This document shows, in pieces, positions 47,115 through 56,533 of a stretch of 64,000 nucleotides of DNA (within the stretch, counting starts at the first letter, position 1; each line of letters opens with the position of its first letter). The position numbers were made by a program, and so were the translations under genes. The stretch is from CAVTJX01 sp963735175. GTDB taxonomy: Bacteria > Electryoneota > RPQS01. The DNA lies in assembly GCA_963735175.1 (NCBI GenBank), contig CAVTJX010000017.1, positions 124,001 to 188,000 of the forward strand, in the 5' to 3' direction. The notes beneath the pieces were generated by a model. It saw only the letters and a list, made by a program, of their open reading frames with translations. It did not search any database and was not told the DNA's origin.

Positions 47115-49317
47115 CTAAGAAAGGAAGAGCATTTCGCGGTATTTGGGCAGTGGCCACAGCGCGTCGTCGACAATCAGTTCGAGGGCGTCGGCGGCGGAGC
47201 GCACTTCATCCATTGCGGGAAGTACTGTGTTGCGGCAGAATTCGGCCCGTGCCATCAGGTCCTCCTCGAGGCCGTCGGCTTCGTGGCGGATGCGATCCAG
47301 GACGTCGAGCGCGGCACAGAGGCGCGTCACAGTCTGGCTGACCCGGCCCACGAAATCCACCTGCTCGGAGAACAGCGCGTTGCCGAGGAATTCCTTGGCC
47401 GAGCTCACCGCTTCCACCGTGCGCTGCTGGTAGCCGAAACCCGCCGGCAGAATCACCGTGCGGCCCAGGTTCGACATCAGCGCGGCTTCGATGGTGATGG
47501 TCTTAATATAATTTTCGATATAAATGCGGGAGCGGCTGGCAAGTTCTTCTTCGCTCAACACCCGCTGACTCGAGAATAGCGCAATCGCTTTCGGGGTCGT
47601 CCACGCGGGGAATGCGTCGACGCTCGTGCGCAGGTTGGGCAGGCCACGGGTTTCGGCCTCGCGGTGCCAGGCTTCACTGTAATTGTCGCCGTTGAAGAGA
47701 ATCGCCTCGTGTTCGCGCAGCTCCTGCTGCAGCACGGTGCGCACGGCCTCGGCCAGATCCTTCCCACCGGCGAGTTCGGCTTCGATGAGCACGGCGACGT
47801 GCGTCAATGAATCGGCGACGATCGTATTCAGGACCGTGTTAGGCCGCGCCACGTTCTGCGCCGAACCCACCGCGCGGAATTCGAACTTGCTGCCCGTGAA
47901 GGCAAAGGGCGACGTGCGGTTACGGTCGGAGTCGTGTCGCGGCAGCGGCGGCAGCGAGGCTACGCCGATGTCGATGAAACTCTGTGGCCGGCCCGTCGCT
48001 GTCGCCGCCGGAGATCAGCGCGTTCACCACGTCACTCAACGCTTCGCCGAGGTAGACACTCATGATCGCCGGCGGCGCTTCGTTCGCGCCCAGGCGATGG
48101 TCGTTCGACGGCGTGGCGACCGCCGCGCGCAGCAGATCGGCATGCACGTGAACCGCGCGGATGACCGCCGTCAGAAAGACGAGGAACTGCGCGTTTTCGT
48201 GCGGCGTGTTTCCCGGATCGAGCAGGTTGTTGCCTTCGTCGTCGGCCATCGACCAGTTATTGTGCTTGCCGCTGCCGTTGATCCCCGCGAAGGGTTTTTC
48301 GTGTAACAGGCACTCAAAGCCGTGGTGATGGGCTACCCGCGTCATCACCGTCATCGTGAGCTGGTTGTGGTCGGCGGCGATGTGCGCGCGCTCATATACC
48401 GGCGCGAATTCATATTGCGAGGGCGCGACCTCGTTGTGCCGCGTGGTGATCGGAATGCCGAGCTTGTACAGCTCGCGTTCCACGTCCTCCATGTAGGCCA
48501 GGGCGCGTTCCTTGATCGTGCCGAAGTAGTGGTCTTCCATCTCCTGGCCTTTGGGCGGCCGCGCGCCGAAGATCGTGCGGCCCGCGCTGATCAGGTCGGG
48601 GCGGAGCAGGTACCAACGGCGGTCGACGAGAAAGTACTCCTGCTCGCAACCGACGGTGACGGTCACCCGCCGGGCGCGGTCATTGCCGAACAGCCGCAGC
48701 ACGCGCAGCGCCGCGCGGTTGACCGCGTCCGTCGAGCGCAGCAGCGGCGTCTTCTTGTCCAGCGCCTGGCCGCCATGCCCTAAAAAGACACTCGGAATAC
48801 ACAGCGTCTTGCCGTTCTTGCCCGCCATTAGAAACGCGTCGCTGGTGGGATCCCAGCCGGTATAGCCGCGCGCTTCAAATGTGGAGCGGATGCCGCCGGA
48901 AGGGAAGCTCGACGCGTCCGGCTCGCCCTGCAGCAGGTCCACGCCGGCAAATTCCGTGATGACTCCGCCCTCGGTCGTGGGAATTAAAAACGACATGTGC
49001 TTCTCGGCGGAAAGGCCCGTCAGCGGCTGGAACCAGTGGCAGTAGTGCGTCGCGCCGCGCGTCATCGCCCAATCCTTAATCGCGGCGGCGATTACGTCCG
49101 CGTGGGCCGGATCGAGTGGCGCGTCGCTCTGGCGGATCTCCAGCATATGCCGGTAGACGGGCTTCGGCAGCGCCTGCCGCATGTCGGCCAGCGAGAATAC
49201 GTTCTCGCCGTAGATTTCCGCGAGCGCCAAAGCCGGCACGGCGTCTCCGTTGCGGTCGGGTGACGTGCGGGCGATAGATTCGACGATTGCACGACGCGGA
49301 AGGGACGGACTCGACAT
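47115..49317 (-). CDS. glnN: Glutamine synthetase type III (one frameshift)
   Basis: ATP-dependent ammonium assimilation into glutamine by the large GSIII form common in Bacteroidota and cyanobacteria. The corrected length of 733 residues fits the family (about 700-730). Visible signatures: V-G-C-E-Q-E-Y-F-L-V (metal ligands), I-T-T-R-H-N-E-V-A-P-S-Q-Y-E, H-E-K-P-F-A-G-I-N-G-S-G-K-H-N-N-W-S (the ATP-binding/catalytic segment), and R-L-G-A-N-E-A-P-P-A. The break near 47965 fits TTT for TT (A-T-E-F then I-D-I-G-V-A). I chose the ATG at 49317, with GAGG 7 bp upstream, over the one at 49365. Confidence 0.94.
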
Positions 49318-49385
49318 GGATAGACCTCGCGAGGGTGATGATTTGGTCACTACTGTATCGTCCATGGAAACTTTATCGGCGGGAA

Positions 49386-49409
49386 GAAGGCGGCTTGCGA
49401 GCCGCCTTC
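49386..49409 (-). terminator. Hairpin between the lipoprotein pair and glnN
   Basis: A perfect 9-bp stem (GAAGGCGGC and GCCGCCTTC) with a 6-nt loop. On the minus strand a short pyrimidine run (TTCCC) follows. It may terminate the upstream lipoprotein transcript or act in the glnN leader. Confidence 0.45.
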
Positions 49410-49497
49410 AAGGCAGTTTGACTGACGGTAAGTTGCATCGATCGCAATGAGGATCGACGCCGTTCGGTAAAGAACTGCGCGATCACTCTTTGCGATC

Positions 49498-50253
49498 TTA
49501 CGGCCTGTGCCCCGGCAGAATCACCGCGCAGGCGGCGGTGTCTCCCGTCGATGGATAGGTCAAACAATAGAGGCCGGGAGTGCGCAGCAGTTGCCAGTGT
49601 TGATAGGACAGCCCCGTGCTATTCGTCGCTGTGAAATCCTGCCATGGCAATTCGCCCACGCTGGGCAACAGGCGGACGCGATACCCCACGCATTCCAAAC
49701 CCGCTGCGGCCGGCTGTCCATTCCGGAACAATCGCATCTCAACGCGCGGTAGAAACGTGTTTTCCGGCGGCAGTTCGTACAGCGTATCGGGAATGATGGC
49801 CACGGTCAGCGAGTCAAAATCCGCCGTCCCCGCTTCCTCCCGCACCATCAGGACCACACGGCGCCCGTCCGGCCGGGCTTCATCGGCGGAAGCGGTGAAC
49901 CACCGCAACGTTTCACATACTGTTACCCGTGCATGATAACGGAAATTCACCCGCCCCGAGTCATTGCTGATATCATACCAGGCCGGATCCGTGTACTCGA
50001 TCCAACCTCCCGATTGGTCCACTGCAACGGTAACTTGTTGGTCCCGCACTCCGCACTCGCTGTCGTCGCGGATGGTCACCCAGCCGTTGACGAAAACGGA
50101 ATCGCCCGCCGCAAAATCCACGGTATCGGCTTCCAGCACAATCTCGGCCATATAGAGCGGCGTATGGGGTGGCCAACGGCAATCTTTACAATTATCACAG
50201 CCGACAACGCCCACCATCCCCATCGCCGCGAGCAGCAGCAGACTCCATTTCAT
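49498..50253 (-). CDS. Lipoprotein with bacterial Ig-like domain, tandem paralogue 1
   Basis: About 251 residues from the ATG at 50253 (an in-frame ATG at 50298 precedes a less typical signal). Lipobox V-V-G-C, then D-N-C-K-D-C-R-W. The body shows an invasin/Big-like layout: F-A-A-G-D-S-V-F-V-N-G-W-V-T-I, D-S-G-R-V-N-F-R-Y-H-A and a C-terminal strand ending C-A-V-I-L-P-G-H-R-P. The same order (G-D-S/T ... V-x-G-W, G-R-V-x-F-R-x-H) is present in the adjacent upstream gene, so the two are duplicates. Likely cell-surface structural proteins; function unknown. Confidence 0.75.
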   Translation of the reverse strand: MKWSLLLLAAMGMVGVVGCDNCKDCRWPPHTPLYMAEIVLEADTVDFAAGDSVFVNGWVTIRDDSECGVRDQQVTVAVDQSGGWIEYTDPAWYDISNDSGRVNFRYHARVTVCETLRWFTASADEARPDGRRVVLMVREEAGTADFDSLTVAIIPDTLYELPPENTFLPRVEMRLFRNGQPAAAGLECVGYRVRLLPSVGELPWQDFTATNSTGLSYQHWQLLRTPGLYCLTYPSTGDTAACAVILPGHRP

Positions 50254-50294
50254 GATCCGCCTCCCCAGTTGCACGATCGGTTGCAGCCCCAGTT

Positions 50295-51044
50295 TCAAAG
50301 CTTGCTGTCGACGCTGGTGAGGTGTACGGGCGCGTCCACCTCCACACAGACGGAATCTGCGAAGTCAACGGACGCAAACGTCAGGCAGTGAAACCCTGGC
50401 TCCAGTCCCATCAGGTACCACCAGCAACAGGCCTCACCGCTCGCGTCTGTCGGCCCAATCGGCGACAGTCGGCCACCGGATGAACGCAGCGGGAAAATGA
50501 TGCCGGGGATTCCCTGATTCGAGCTGTCGGCCAGCGTCAGACAGACTGCCAGCGAATCATCGGGACTGTGCAGCCCCGCGCTGTCCTCCGGTGAGGCGAA
50601 GGCGATTGTCACGTGCGCCAACCGCGACTGCGACGGCAGCACCGTCAGAACCCACAGATCCTCCTTATCCTCCACCTGCGCGCGAATCGTCGTTATACCT
50701 GTCTGCTCGAAAGAGTGGAAGCGGAAATAGACCCGGCCCAGCTCATTGGTCATATCGCCCATCGCCCCCAGCAGTTCCAGCGAGCCGAAAGATTCCGGCA
50801 GCAACGATAGTGACACAGTCACATGCGACATCACACGCCCTGCATCGTTCGTCACCAGCGCCCAGCCATCCACACTCGCCGTGTCCCCCGGCAAAAACGC
50901 CAGCGTGTCCGTGGGCATAAAAATCAGAATGCTGCCCACGCGCTCCGGACCCCCACAATGAGTAATGTCACCATCCCCGTCACAACCCCACCCCATCCAC
51001 AGCCCGACCATCAGCAGCAGCAAACCAACCCGATGCGGATTCAT
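50295..51044 (-). CDS. Lipoprotein with bacterial Ig-like domain, tandem paralogue 2
   Basis: 249 residues from the ATG at 51044, with lipobox G-W-G-C followed by D-G-D-G-D, a possible Lol-avoidance or calcium-like acidic stretch. The body parallels the downstream gene: L-P-G-D-T-A-S-V-D-G-W-A-L-V, E-L-G-R-V-Y-F-R-F-H-S, then a second Ig-like half (L-A-V-C-L-T-L-A-D-S-S-N) ending with a strand that reads C-V-E-V-D-A. Separated from its paralogue by about 40 bp and probably co-transcribed. Confidence 0.75.
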   Translation of the reverse strand: MNPHRVGLLLLMVGLWMGWGCDGDGDITHCGGPERVGSILIFMPTDTLAFLPGDTASVDGWALVTNDAGRVMSHVTVSLSLLPESFGSLELLGAMGDMTNELGRVYFRFHSFEQTGITTIRAQVEDKEDLWVLTVLPSQSRLAHVTIAFASPEDSAGLHSPDDSLAVCLTLADSSNQGIPGIIFPLRSSGGRLSPIGPTDASGEACCWWYLMGLEPGFHCLTFASVDFADSVCVEVDAPVHLTSVDSKL

Positions 51045-51155
51045 GATCGGTCCCCTCAGTTGTAGTGTCTCGCCATTCTGTCCCTCCCAGAGAGGCTCGG
51101 GAACCCCAAGCCCCTGTCGCAGAAACAAAACGCGAACGATGCGGAAGCCGGCAGT

Positions 51156-51575
51156 TCAGTCCTTTGGCAGCTCGTAGTAGAATTTGCGCTCGGCCAGCTC
51201 GGGCCGTTCGGCCAGCCACGTGCCGCTGCCAAAGATATTATCGTACGGATGCTCACAGATGTGAATCACCGGCAGCCAGTCGGGCCGCTGCAGAATCTCC
51301 GTAAACTTGGCGCTGAACGCGTTGCACAAGTCGCGCTTCACCGTCCGCTTCAAGCGCGGGCAGGAAAGCACAAAGTGGACATACGGCACGCCATTGATTC
51401 CGTCCCACAGCACCCCGCCGGTTCCGGCTTCGCCGGGTGCGTATTCGGTAAAGTGCATCCGGAAGATCTCGGGCTCAAACCCGGCCACGCGCTCCACCAC
51501 TGTCGTCAGCTGGGCGCAGAGTTCCTGCTTGACGTGGATGCTGGTGCTCGGTAGAGTAATCTCGAGGCAAGGCAT
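51156..51575 (-). CDS. Tautomerase-superfamily protein
   Basis: A 139-residue protein beginning M-P-C-L-E-I-T-L-P. Met removal would expose Pro1, the catalytic base of 4-oxalocrotonate-tautomerase-like enzymes. The length is close to the fused trimeric type (MIF/cis-CaaD) rather than the 60-residue type. The rest has one K-R-D-L-C-N-A-F-S helix in the second half, expected for a two-repeat tautomerase. It follows the thioesterase gene by 24 bp and is probably in the same operon. Substrate unknown. Confidence 0.75.
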   Translation of the reverse strand: MPCLEITLPSTSIHVKQELCAQLTTVVERVAGFEPEIFRMHFTEYAPGEAGTGGVLWDGINGVPYVHFVLSCPRLKRTVKRDLCNAFSAKFTEILQRPDWLPVIHICEHPYDNIFGSGTWLAERPELAERKFYYELPKD

Positions 51576-51599
51576 GGGATTTGCTCGTTTCGCTTTGCG

Positions 51600-52031
51600 C
51601 TATGCGGTTTGCGGAGGATTGAATTTCTCGATGACCTTGGGCCGGCCGCTCGCGTCCACCGCCACGAACACGGTGCTTGTCTTCACCACCAGCACCTGCC
51701 CGTCGGTGACTCCTTCCAGATCGAAGCTGACCGACGTCCGCCCGACCTTCGGATTCTCCACGAAGAAATTGACGATGTGGCCCTCGTAAACGGGATGGAC
51801 AAAGCGAATCTCGCCGAAGCGCAGCGTCACCATCGTCTCTTCGCCGGTGTACTGGTGGGCAAAGATCGAACAGGCCTCGTCCATCCAGGCCATCATGTTG
51901 CCGCCAAAGAGCGTGCGCCGCAACCCGACGTCGCGGGTCATGCAGAGCTTGGACGTGACGTGAATGCGGGTGGGATTGTCGGGCATGGAGTATCCGGGTT
52001 GAGGAGCGGGAACAGTCGGCGTCCTGTTCAT
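51600..52031 (-). CDS. Acyl-CoA thioesterase, hotdog fold (YciA/BFIT-like)
   Basis: A 143-residue single hotdog domain that hydrolyses acyl-CoA. The conserved helix G-G-N-M-M-A-W-M-D-E-A carries the catalytic Asp and follows the strand around T-R-D-V-G-L-R-R-T-L-F. The later strand V-T-L-R-F-G-E-I-R-F and V-G-R-T-S-V-S-F complete the fold. The ATG overlaps the stop of the upstream protease gene (ATGA at 52028-52031), so translation is coupled to a secreted protease, an odd pairing. Confidence 0.88.
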   Translation of the reverse strand: MNRTPTVPAPQPGYSMPDNPTRIHVTSKLCMTRDVGLRRTLFGGNMMAWMDEACSIFAHQYTGEETMVTLRFGEIRFVHPVYEGHIVNFFVENPKVGRTSVSFDLEGVTDGQVLVVKTSTVFVAVDASGRPKVIEKFNPPQTA

Positions 52032-54200
52032 TTCAGCAGCATCATCTTGGCCGACGCGCTGAAGCCGGGGGCGCTCAGGCGATAGAGATAGACGCCCGAG
52101 GGCAGCGCCGCGCCGTCAAATTCCAGCGTGTGATGCCCCGCCGCCAGCATGCCCGGCGTCAGTTCGCGCACCAACCGCCCTTGAATATCATAGACGGCCA
52201 AATGCACGTCTGCTGCGCGCGGCAAGTCAAACCCAATCCGCGTGGCGGGATTAAACGGATTCGGATAATTCTGTTCCAGCCGGAATGCCGTCGGCAACGC
52301 GCCGCCATTCTCGTTCACCGTGGCGCCGGTGGCCGTGCCGTGCAGAAAGACCGTGTCGGGCGAGCCGCCGGAACTGTGCTGAATTACCATCTGGCCGTTA
52401 TTTTCGCCCGGCTCGGTCGGCACGAAGCGGATCCAGAGAAACAGCACTTGCGTGGGACTCAGCGTCACCGGTAATGTCTGGGTGACAGCAAACGGCGGCG
52501 CAAGCGTAAAATTCTGGATCGTCACGGGAATATTGCCGCGGGCGCGCAAGCCAATGCGTGCGCTGTCGCGTTCACCCACGGCAATTTCACCGAGTTCGAC
52601 CGTGGCCGAGGGAATGAACTCCAACCACGAATCCGCCGTCAGTCCGGATAGCGGGCATTCCAGCACGCCACTGGGAGCGTTGTGAGTGATCCGCAACACC
52701 GCGCTGTGCGCGCCGGCCTGCGTGCTGGCATACGAGAGCGTCAAGTGCAGGGAGTCACCCGGCGCGATGCTCTGCGGGGCTGAAGGCGATACGAAAAATG
52801 GCGACGCGACGTCCAGCGCGCTCGACCTGTAAGGCATAGGACGCGTGATTGACCAGCCACGTCGTTCGCAGTGCGGTCTGTCCCAGCGCTGTGGTATCGA
52901 AACCGATGGCGGTCACGCTCAAACTGGGATCCGCCGCATTGAAAATGTCGAATGTCAGCCGGTAAAGCTGCATGCTGGTGGCCAGCCCCGTGCCCGTGAC
53001 CTTCACCAGAAAACTGTCCCCTGCCAGCGCGGGAACATACCGCAACAAGCGTTCCGCCTGACCCGCGGCATGCGTGGAATCCCGCCCTACCTGCACGGTG
53101 CCCGTACTGTTGTACAGCGTCAGGCTCAGATCGAGGTTGTTGAGTGTGTTGATGAGCGTTCCAGCCGTGCAGGCTCCGGTGGTCCAATCCTGCTCTCCAT
53201 TCAAATAGGAGCGGCCCACGGGTTCGAGCGTCAGTGAAAAAGCCATACCCGCAGACACGGCAAACTTGTAATAGTCCGTGTCGCGCGTGCCGGCGACGCC
53301 GCCATAACTGGGATGGTCGACACTGACGTCTTCAACCACGTTGTCCGCCGTCAGCAGACCGAGCTGCGTGGCCGTTCCCGGCAGGTCATTCGGCTCAAAA
53401 CGATCGCCGTAATTTCGCTGGGCGGCCCGAATATCATCGTGCTGTGGTCCGTCAAAAATCCCGGAATAATACGGTTCGAGCAGTTTGGTCTGATTGGCCG
53501 GACAGACGTGCGCCAGACCCCAGCCGTGCCCATGCTCATGCGCTACAATGTTGCGGAGGAAGATGTAGTTTCCGGCGGAGCTGCCCCAGTTTTCGGAGGC
53601 ATCGAGTACCATGTCCCCAACATCGGGAAAATAGTCATAGGCGAGGACGCCATTCTCGCCATCGATCGACACGCTGCCGATCCGCAGGTCACCGCGCGAG
53701 CCGAGTTGACCGTCCGCCCCGAAGACCGCGCCGTCGTCCGTTACCTGCTGATAGTGCAGACCGCTGACCTCGCTCCACCGCTGGAAAACCTGAGCGAACT
53801 TGGCTTGCCAGGCGGCTGTGCTACCGAAGAGTTGGTTTAATCGCGCGAAGAGCTGACTCGGCTGGCCGTCGATATCCAGGCCATCGGGCACGAAACTATA
53901 GGTCAGGGTAATGGAAGTGCCTTGCGAACCCGTCGTGGAATTCGTTGCCGTGCGGCTCCAGCGTTCCTGAAGGTAAAAGTCCAGAGAGGACATCCCACCC
54001 AGCCGACGCTGCCACTCCCGCATATAATCCGGGGGTGTATCGGCCGCAAAACAGACCGCTTTGGGTGCGTTCACAGTAGACACCGTAGCCTTCAAGACAG
54101 AACTGTCCAGAGGTTGCGGCACCGAGGGAGCTTGCCAGCCTAATCCGAGGATCAGCAGGAGCAGGGAGATGCTCAACAGAGGCAGTGCAGCGCGAGGCAT
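52028..54200 (-). CDS. Secreted matrixin-like zinc metalloprotease with C-terminal sorting domain (one frameshift)
   Basis: The corrected length of 723 residues. Signal peptide from the ATG at 54200 (an earlier in-frame ATG at 54224 is possible). A zinc motif H-E-H-G-H-G-W-G-L-A-H (H-E-x-x-H-x-x-G-x-x-H) at residues 221-231 is preceded by the matrixin-like region. A pre-peptidase-like domain (D-T-D-Y-Y-K-F-A-V), Ig-like/HYDIN-type domains and a final Y-P-N-P-F-N-P-A-T-R-I sorting domain (FlgD-Ig-like, type IX-style) follow. The break near 52825 is a net +1. It is presumably exported, anchored or released, and digests extracellular protein. Confidence 0.85.
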
Positions 54201-54643
54201 AGAAAACCCTTCTTTGTAAACCATTGCAATATCAGGTCTTGAAAATAAATTGGCGACAGACTTCTGATTTCATAAGTTACAGTAGAAATCTTCCGGCTGC
54301 AAGTCCCCGGCATAAATTCGTCAATCTTCATCCTTCGCAATGCCGCCCACCGATTGCCCAATCTTGAAGCCCGTCTGCATATAACCGGCCACGCGAGTCA
54401 GACCTCCGGTGTTCGGGAGGATAACACCCTTAAAAAACCGGCTGGGTCAAAGTAAATTGGAAAAGTCAAAGTTAAGGGTTGCTTTTTATTATTCCATAGT
54501 TGATATTATGTACTGAGCATGACGTAACCTACAAAAATGCGTTCTGCCTGTGACCGGCCTCGGCCCCTCCTGCTATCTCCATTAATTTTTAGTCTTTACT
54601 CACCATATCCGGTGCTTCGGCGCCACAATCTCTGGGAACAGCC
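54201..54643. other. Intergenic region, divergent promoters expected
   Basis: About 440 bp with no supported gene. A strongly AT-rich stretch near 54475-54515 (TTGCTT, then TATTAT with a 19-bp gap) may include the promoter of the following plus-strand gene. No terminator-like hairpin was seen. Confidence 0.4.
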
Positions 54644-56061
54644 ATGAAGATTCTGAAAACAACTTTGTTCTCCCTCCTGCTTGTGACGATCACGTCGCTG
54701 GCATTTGGCCAGGGACAAGTCGGCTTCTATTACACCGACGAAGATGTGAATGGGGATCCGCCTCCGCTCCGCATGCAGTGCACCACCGGCACCCCCTTGC
54801 CCGACGGCACCCTGATTACAGTCTATTGGGACAACAATCATAATGGTCCCGATGCCTCCGACGTGGTGCCCGGGATTGGCGAAGGTTACGGTCAGGCCAA
54901 TACGGTGACCTTTCCGATTAACGGTCAGCAGCAGGGTCTGGGCGCGGGTTACTTTGTCTTCTGAGTTTTACTTTGTCATCACCCTGATCCCGAACTCAAC
55001 CGAGTTCCCGGGCGACACCGCGCTTTATTATCTCGAAATCAATCTGCCCACGCTCTGCTTACGCTCGTCGGACTTCCTCGTTCAGCCCGGCCAGGTTGAC
55101 TGGCTCATGGATGCGAGTGACTGGACCTGTACGACTGGCAACCTCTGCCGCACCATTACGCAAGATCCACCCACCGCGCCCACCAGCGTCGCCGCCAGCG
55201 ACGGCGGCTGCGAGACCGTACACGTCTCCTGGTTGCATGACGGCCTGGTGCTGGAAGGCTTCAACATCTATGCCAACGGCGAACGTGTTGGCGGCGCACA
55301 GCCGGCCGATCGTTCCGTCAATATCATGGTAACGACCACCGCTGCCCAGATCTACACTGTGAAGGCGTTCAACATTGGCGGTGAATCACTCGTTCTCGAA
55401 CAGCGACAACGGCGACGCTTACTTGCTGAAATTTGCCTCCGGCGCGCCGGGCAACCTCGTTGGCGACAGTCTCCGGGGTACTACCCATACCATCCATTTC
55501 GTACGCCCGAATGCCGCCTGCCTCTCCAGCGCCAAACTCTTTCTCTATGACGCGACCGCCGATGTCCGCCGCGATCTTCTGGCAACCTGTGATACCTGTT
55601 TGCAGCTCGACTACACACTGCCCGATACGCTGCCCGGCGGACAGATCTACAATACGTTCCGGTTAGTCCTCGAAGACAGCTCGCACCTCTATCACGAATT
55701 CTATACGGACACCACGGAATCCTTGTTCCATCTGATGCCACCGGACACGAGTGCCGTCGATAGCCGCGACTACCTCCACCCCGACCGCTTTGGCATCGCG
55801 CAGAATTATCCGAATCCGTTTAACCCGGACACGCGGATTGTCTTCAACGTTCCGCAGCAGGCCGAGATTCGTTTGAGCGTCTACAACGTGATGGGCCAGC
55901 TTGTGCGGACCCTTGCCGCCGGCGCCTACAGCGTTGGCCAGCATGAAGTGATGTGGGATGGCCGCAACAATGGCGGCGCTTCTGTCAGCGCGGGTGTGTA
56001 TCTCTATCGCCTCGAAGCCCCCGGCGTCAACGTCACGAAGAAGATGCTGCTCATGAAGTAG
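54644..56061 (+). CDS. Secreted FN3-like protein with C-terminal sorting domain (two frameshifts)
   Basis: The corrected length of 471 residues. Signal peptide ending A-F-G-Q, then a calcium-like acidic stretch (D-E-D-V-N-G-D). An FN3-like domain follows (P-P-T-A-P-T-S-V-A-A-S-D), then a beta-rich region, and finally the sorting domain with Q-N-Y-P-N-P-F-N-P-D-T-R-I and V-Y-L-Y-R-L-E-A. Net +1 shifts are near 54962 and 55390. No enzyme motif was seen. The gene is closed by a terminator at 56141. Confidence 0.8.
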
Positions 56062-56140
56062 CAAGCGTGACGCTTGAACCGCAGCGCTGGCGCCGTTGAT
56101 GCCCGCGCGCTGCGCGCAGGCTGCATGGCTTTCTTGAGTG

Positions 56141-56175
56141 AAGAGGGCGGACCGGAAGGTTCGCCCTCTTGCGTT
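56141..56175 (+). terminator. Rho-independent terminator, twin of the one at 59069
   Basis: A 12-bp stem with one G-U pair (AGAGGGCGGACC with GGTTCGCCCTCT) and a 4-nt GGAA loop, then TTGCGTTT. The core GGGCG-ACCGGA-GGTTCGCCC is almost the same as at 59069-59092. Confidence 0.7.
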
Positions 56176-56347
56176 TGGCCGTTGTAAGTGCGAATGACGA
56201 TGGTGGCGGAATAGGCGAAAAATCGAGCATCCCGCCGTGCGGCGGGGGGATCGAAATTTGAGAGGGTCTCACCAATTTCCTGCCAGTGGCGGGGTGCTTT
56301 GAAGGGGTTAAGTGCCGGACGTGCGGCCCATTCAAATGACAACGGCA

Positions 56348-56383
56348 GATTCCGGGCAGGTCCACGGACCTGCCTCGGCGGAA
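56348..56383. repeat. REP-like palindromic element, family 1, copy 3
   Basis: GATTCCGGG, the dyad CAGGTC-CACG-GACCTG, then CCTCGGCGGAA, with the same borders as the copies at 12317 and 17513. It lies in the gap between two plus-strand secreted-protein genes. The rest of 56176-56533 shows no gene. Confidence 0.75.
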
Positions 56384-56533
56384 TGCTGCGGGCTATTGCC
56401 GACCCCATTATCCATTGCGTGTGAATTGGAGCAATTTGTATAAATCGTGCCGCGACCCCTTGCGTCTGAGCCCACATTTCCCGACCTTTTCACATACCCT
56501 CTGCTGCCGCACTCGTCATCACGAAAGATTCTC

